In this document: piece by piece, positions 14,717-15,138 of the stretch
Numbering within the stretch: the first letter of the stretch is position 1
Layout of the letters: every line of letters starts with the position of its first letter
Assembly (NCBI GenBank): GCA_037134755.1
Contig: JBAXLO010000108.1
Location: 1 to 15,138, forward strand
Direction of reading: 5' to 3'
From: JBAXLO01 sp037134755
GTDB taxonomy: Bacteria > Bacteroidota > Bacteroidia > Bacteroidales > JACABE01
Length of the DNA stretch: 15,138 nucleotides
Position numbers and translations under genes: made by a program
Notes under the pieces: model-generated
Databases searched by the model: none
What the model was told of the DNA's origin: nothing
Seen by the model: only the letters and a program-made list of their open reading frames with translations

Positions 14717-15138
14717 ATGGGAGAGGGGAACGAAGCATTGACAAGTCTATGCTGTGACTGCACCAGCAAAATCAGTTATCCGACAACTAACTTCAAAAAG
14801 TTGTACTTTTTATATAGCGTATTGCTATGTTCAATCAGCAAGTTGTGTTATATCGTCAATATATTTAGCATTCACTACAGTTGGCTGTGTAGTTCACACA
14901 GGAGGCTGTGCAGTTCGCACAGGAGGCTGTGCAGTTCACACAGGAGGCTGAGCAGTTCGCACAGGCGGCTGTGCAGTTCACTCAGGCGGCTGTGCAGTTC
15001 ACTCAGGCGGCTGTGCAGTTCACTCAGGCGGCTGAGCAGTTCACTCAAGAAGCTGAGTGGAATGCTCAAGAAGCTGAGTGGAATGCTCAAGAAGTTGAGC
15101 TATTCGCCCAAGAAGCTGAGTGGAGTGCTCAAGAAGTT
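14717..15138 (+). CDS. Partial reading frame with Leu-rich heptad repeats (runs off the window)
   Basis: From the ATG at 14717 the frame stays open for 140 codons to the window edge, so the end is missing. Residues 1-56 include a Cys-containing start (LCCDC at 11-15) and a hydrophobic patch about 29-52 that could be a membrane helix. From Leu57 the chain is a chain of 7-residue units: LCSSHRR, then LCSSLRR, LSSSLKK and LSGMLKK. Leucines fall 3-4 apart and basic pairs are conserved while AGG changes to AAG, as expected for a selected amphipathic helix or coiled coil. A TAACTTTG box lies 79 bases upstream. Against it: the composition is low-complexity, the other strand also reads as Leu heptads, and I know no homologue. 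It may be only a minisatellite that happens to be open. Confidence 0.4.
   Translation, partial: MGEGNEALTSLCCDCTSKISYPTTNFKKLYFLYSVLLCSISKLCYIVNIFSIHYSWLCSSHRRLCSSHRRLCSSHRRLSSSHRRLCSSLRRLCSSLRRLCSSLRRLSSSLKKLSGMLKKLSGMLKKLSYSPKKLSGVLKK
14883..15138. repeat. 21-bp tandem repeat array (12 units plus a partial one)
   Basis: Contiguous units of exactly 21 bp begin at 14883, 14904, 14925 and so on to 15114, with a partial unit at 15135-15138. Early units read GGCTGTGCAGTTCACACAGGA; the middle ones have ACTCAGGC; from 15051 a divergent type AGCTGAGTGGAATGCTCAAGA takes over. The three units from 14967 to 15029 are identical, pointing to recent duplication. There are no spacers and the array continues past the window. 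Multiples of 21 bp leave any reading frame intact. Confidence 0.92.

Noticed and set aside
14754..14951. Plus-strand frame of 65 codons starting at GTG through the tandem repeat
   Set aside because: It stops inside the array when one unit changes TGT to TGA, so the repeat is not kept open in this frame; the frame from 14717 fits better.
14875..15090. Minus-strand Leu-heptad frame of 71 codons (SELHSRL units)
   Set aside because: The same frame has a stop just upstream at the unit starting 15093, its only start is TTG inside a repeat unit, and no promoter box points this way. The heptads follow from the 21-bp unit length.
14883..15138. Possible CRISPR array
   Set aside because: Units are 21 bp and directly abutting, with no spacers, and no cas gene is present.

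Overview
The window looks like a chromosomal segment from a low-GC member of the Bacteroidota, probably an anaerobic or fermentative one. Genes start without Shine-Dalgarno sequences. Several intergenic regions carry the TAnnTTTG '-7' box of the phylum's primary sigma factor, and one of these has a TTTG '-33' box at exactly 19 nt spacing. The proteins (multi-PAS/GAF hybrid kinases, an indolepyruvate:ferredoxin oxidoreductase whose alpha subunit lacks a ferredoxin domain) fit this assignment, but no rRNA or other taxonomic marker is present.

Layout. (1) 1-505 is intergenic and repeat-rich, with a nested palindromic element and a promoter-like box. (2) 506-10553 is a plus-strand signalling cluster: a 1034-aa six-PAS + GAF protein with no kinase domain; a CheR-type methyltransferase overlapping it by 4 bp; a membrane hybrid kinase (4-helix sensor, HAMP, GAF, HisKA, HATPase, REC, REC); and a soluble hybrid kinase (REC, PAS, Cys-rich GAF, PAS, HisKA, HATPase, REC) overlapping the previous gene by 11 bp. 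(3) 10576-11163 on the minus strand is an AcpH-like acyl-carrier-protein phosphodiesterase, divergent from iorA. (4) 11277-13520 is iorA-iorB, closed by a strong symmetric terminator that also lies at the end of the convergent gene. (5) 13592-14056 on the minus strand is a small four-helix membrane protein of unknown function with a near-consensus promoter. (6) 14057-14716 is a second repeat-rich intergenic block. (7) 14717 to the window edge is a plus-strand reading frame dominated by a 21-bp tandem repeat that encodes Leu-rich heptads; it runs off the window.

How the parts may work together. The signalling cluster holds nine input domains of PAS type or GAF type beyond the first kinase's own GAF, two His kinase cores and four receivers, but no HPt, DNA-binding, GGDEF or other output domain and no CheB or chemoreceptor. 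Phosphate and/or methyl signals must therefore leave through proteins encoded elsewhere. The CheR-like protein is translationally coupled to the kinase-less PAS protein, which suggests a methylation branch attached to the phosphorelay (inference). The iorAB pair would oxidise aryl-pyruvates (or related 2-oxoacids) to acyl-CoA with ferredoxin as electron acceptor.

The most striking non-coding feature is a 180-bp repeat present in inverted orientation at 21-200 and 14171-14350 with a single mismatch. It brackets nearly all the genes of the window and could support inversion of about 14 kb. The same blocks contain shorter nested inverted repeats and a composite element with GTCATTGCGA termini.
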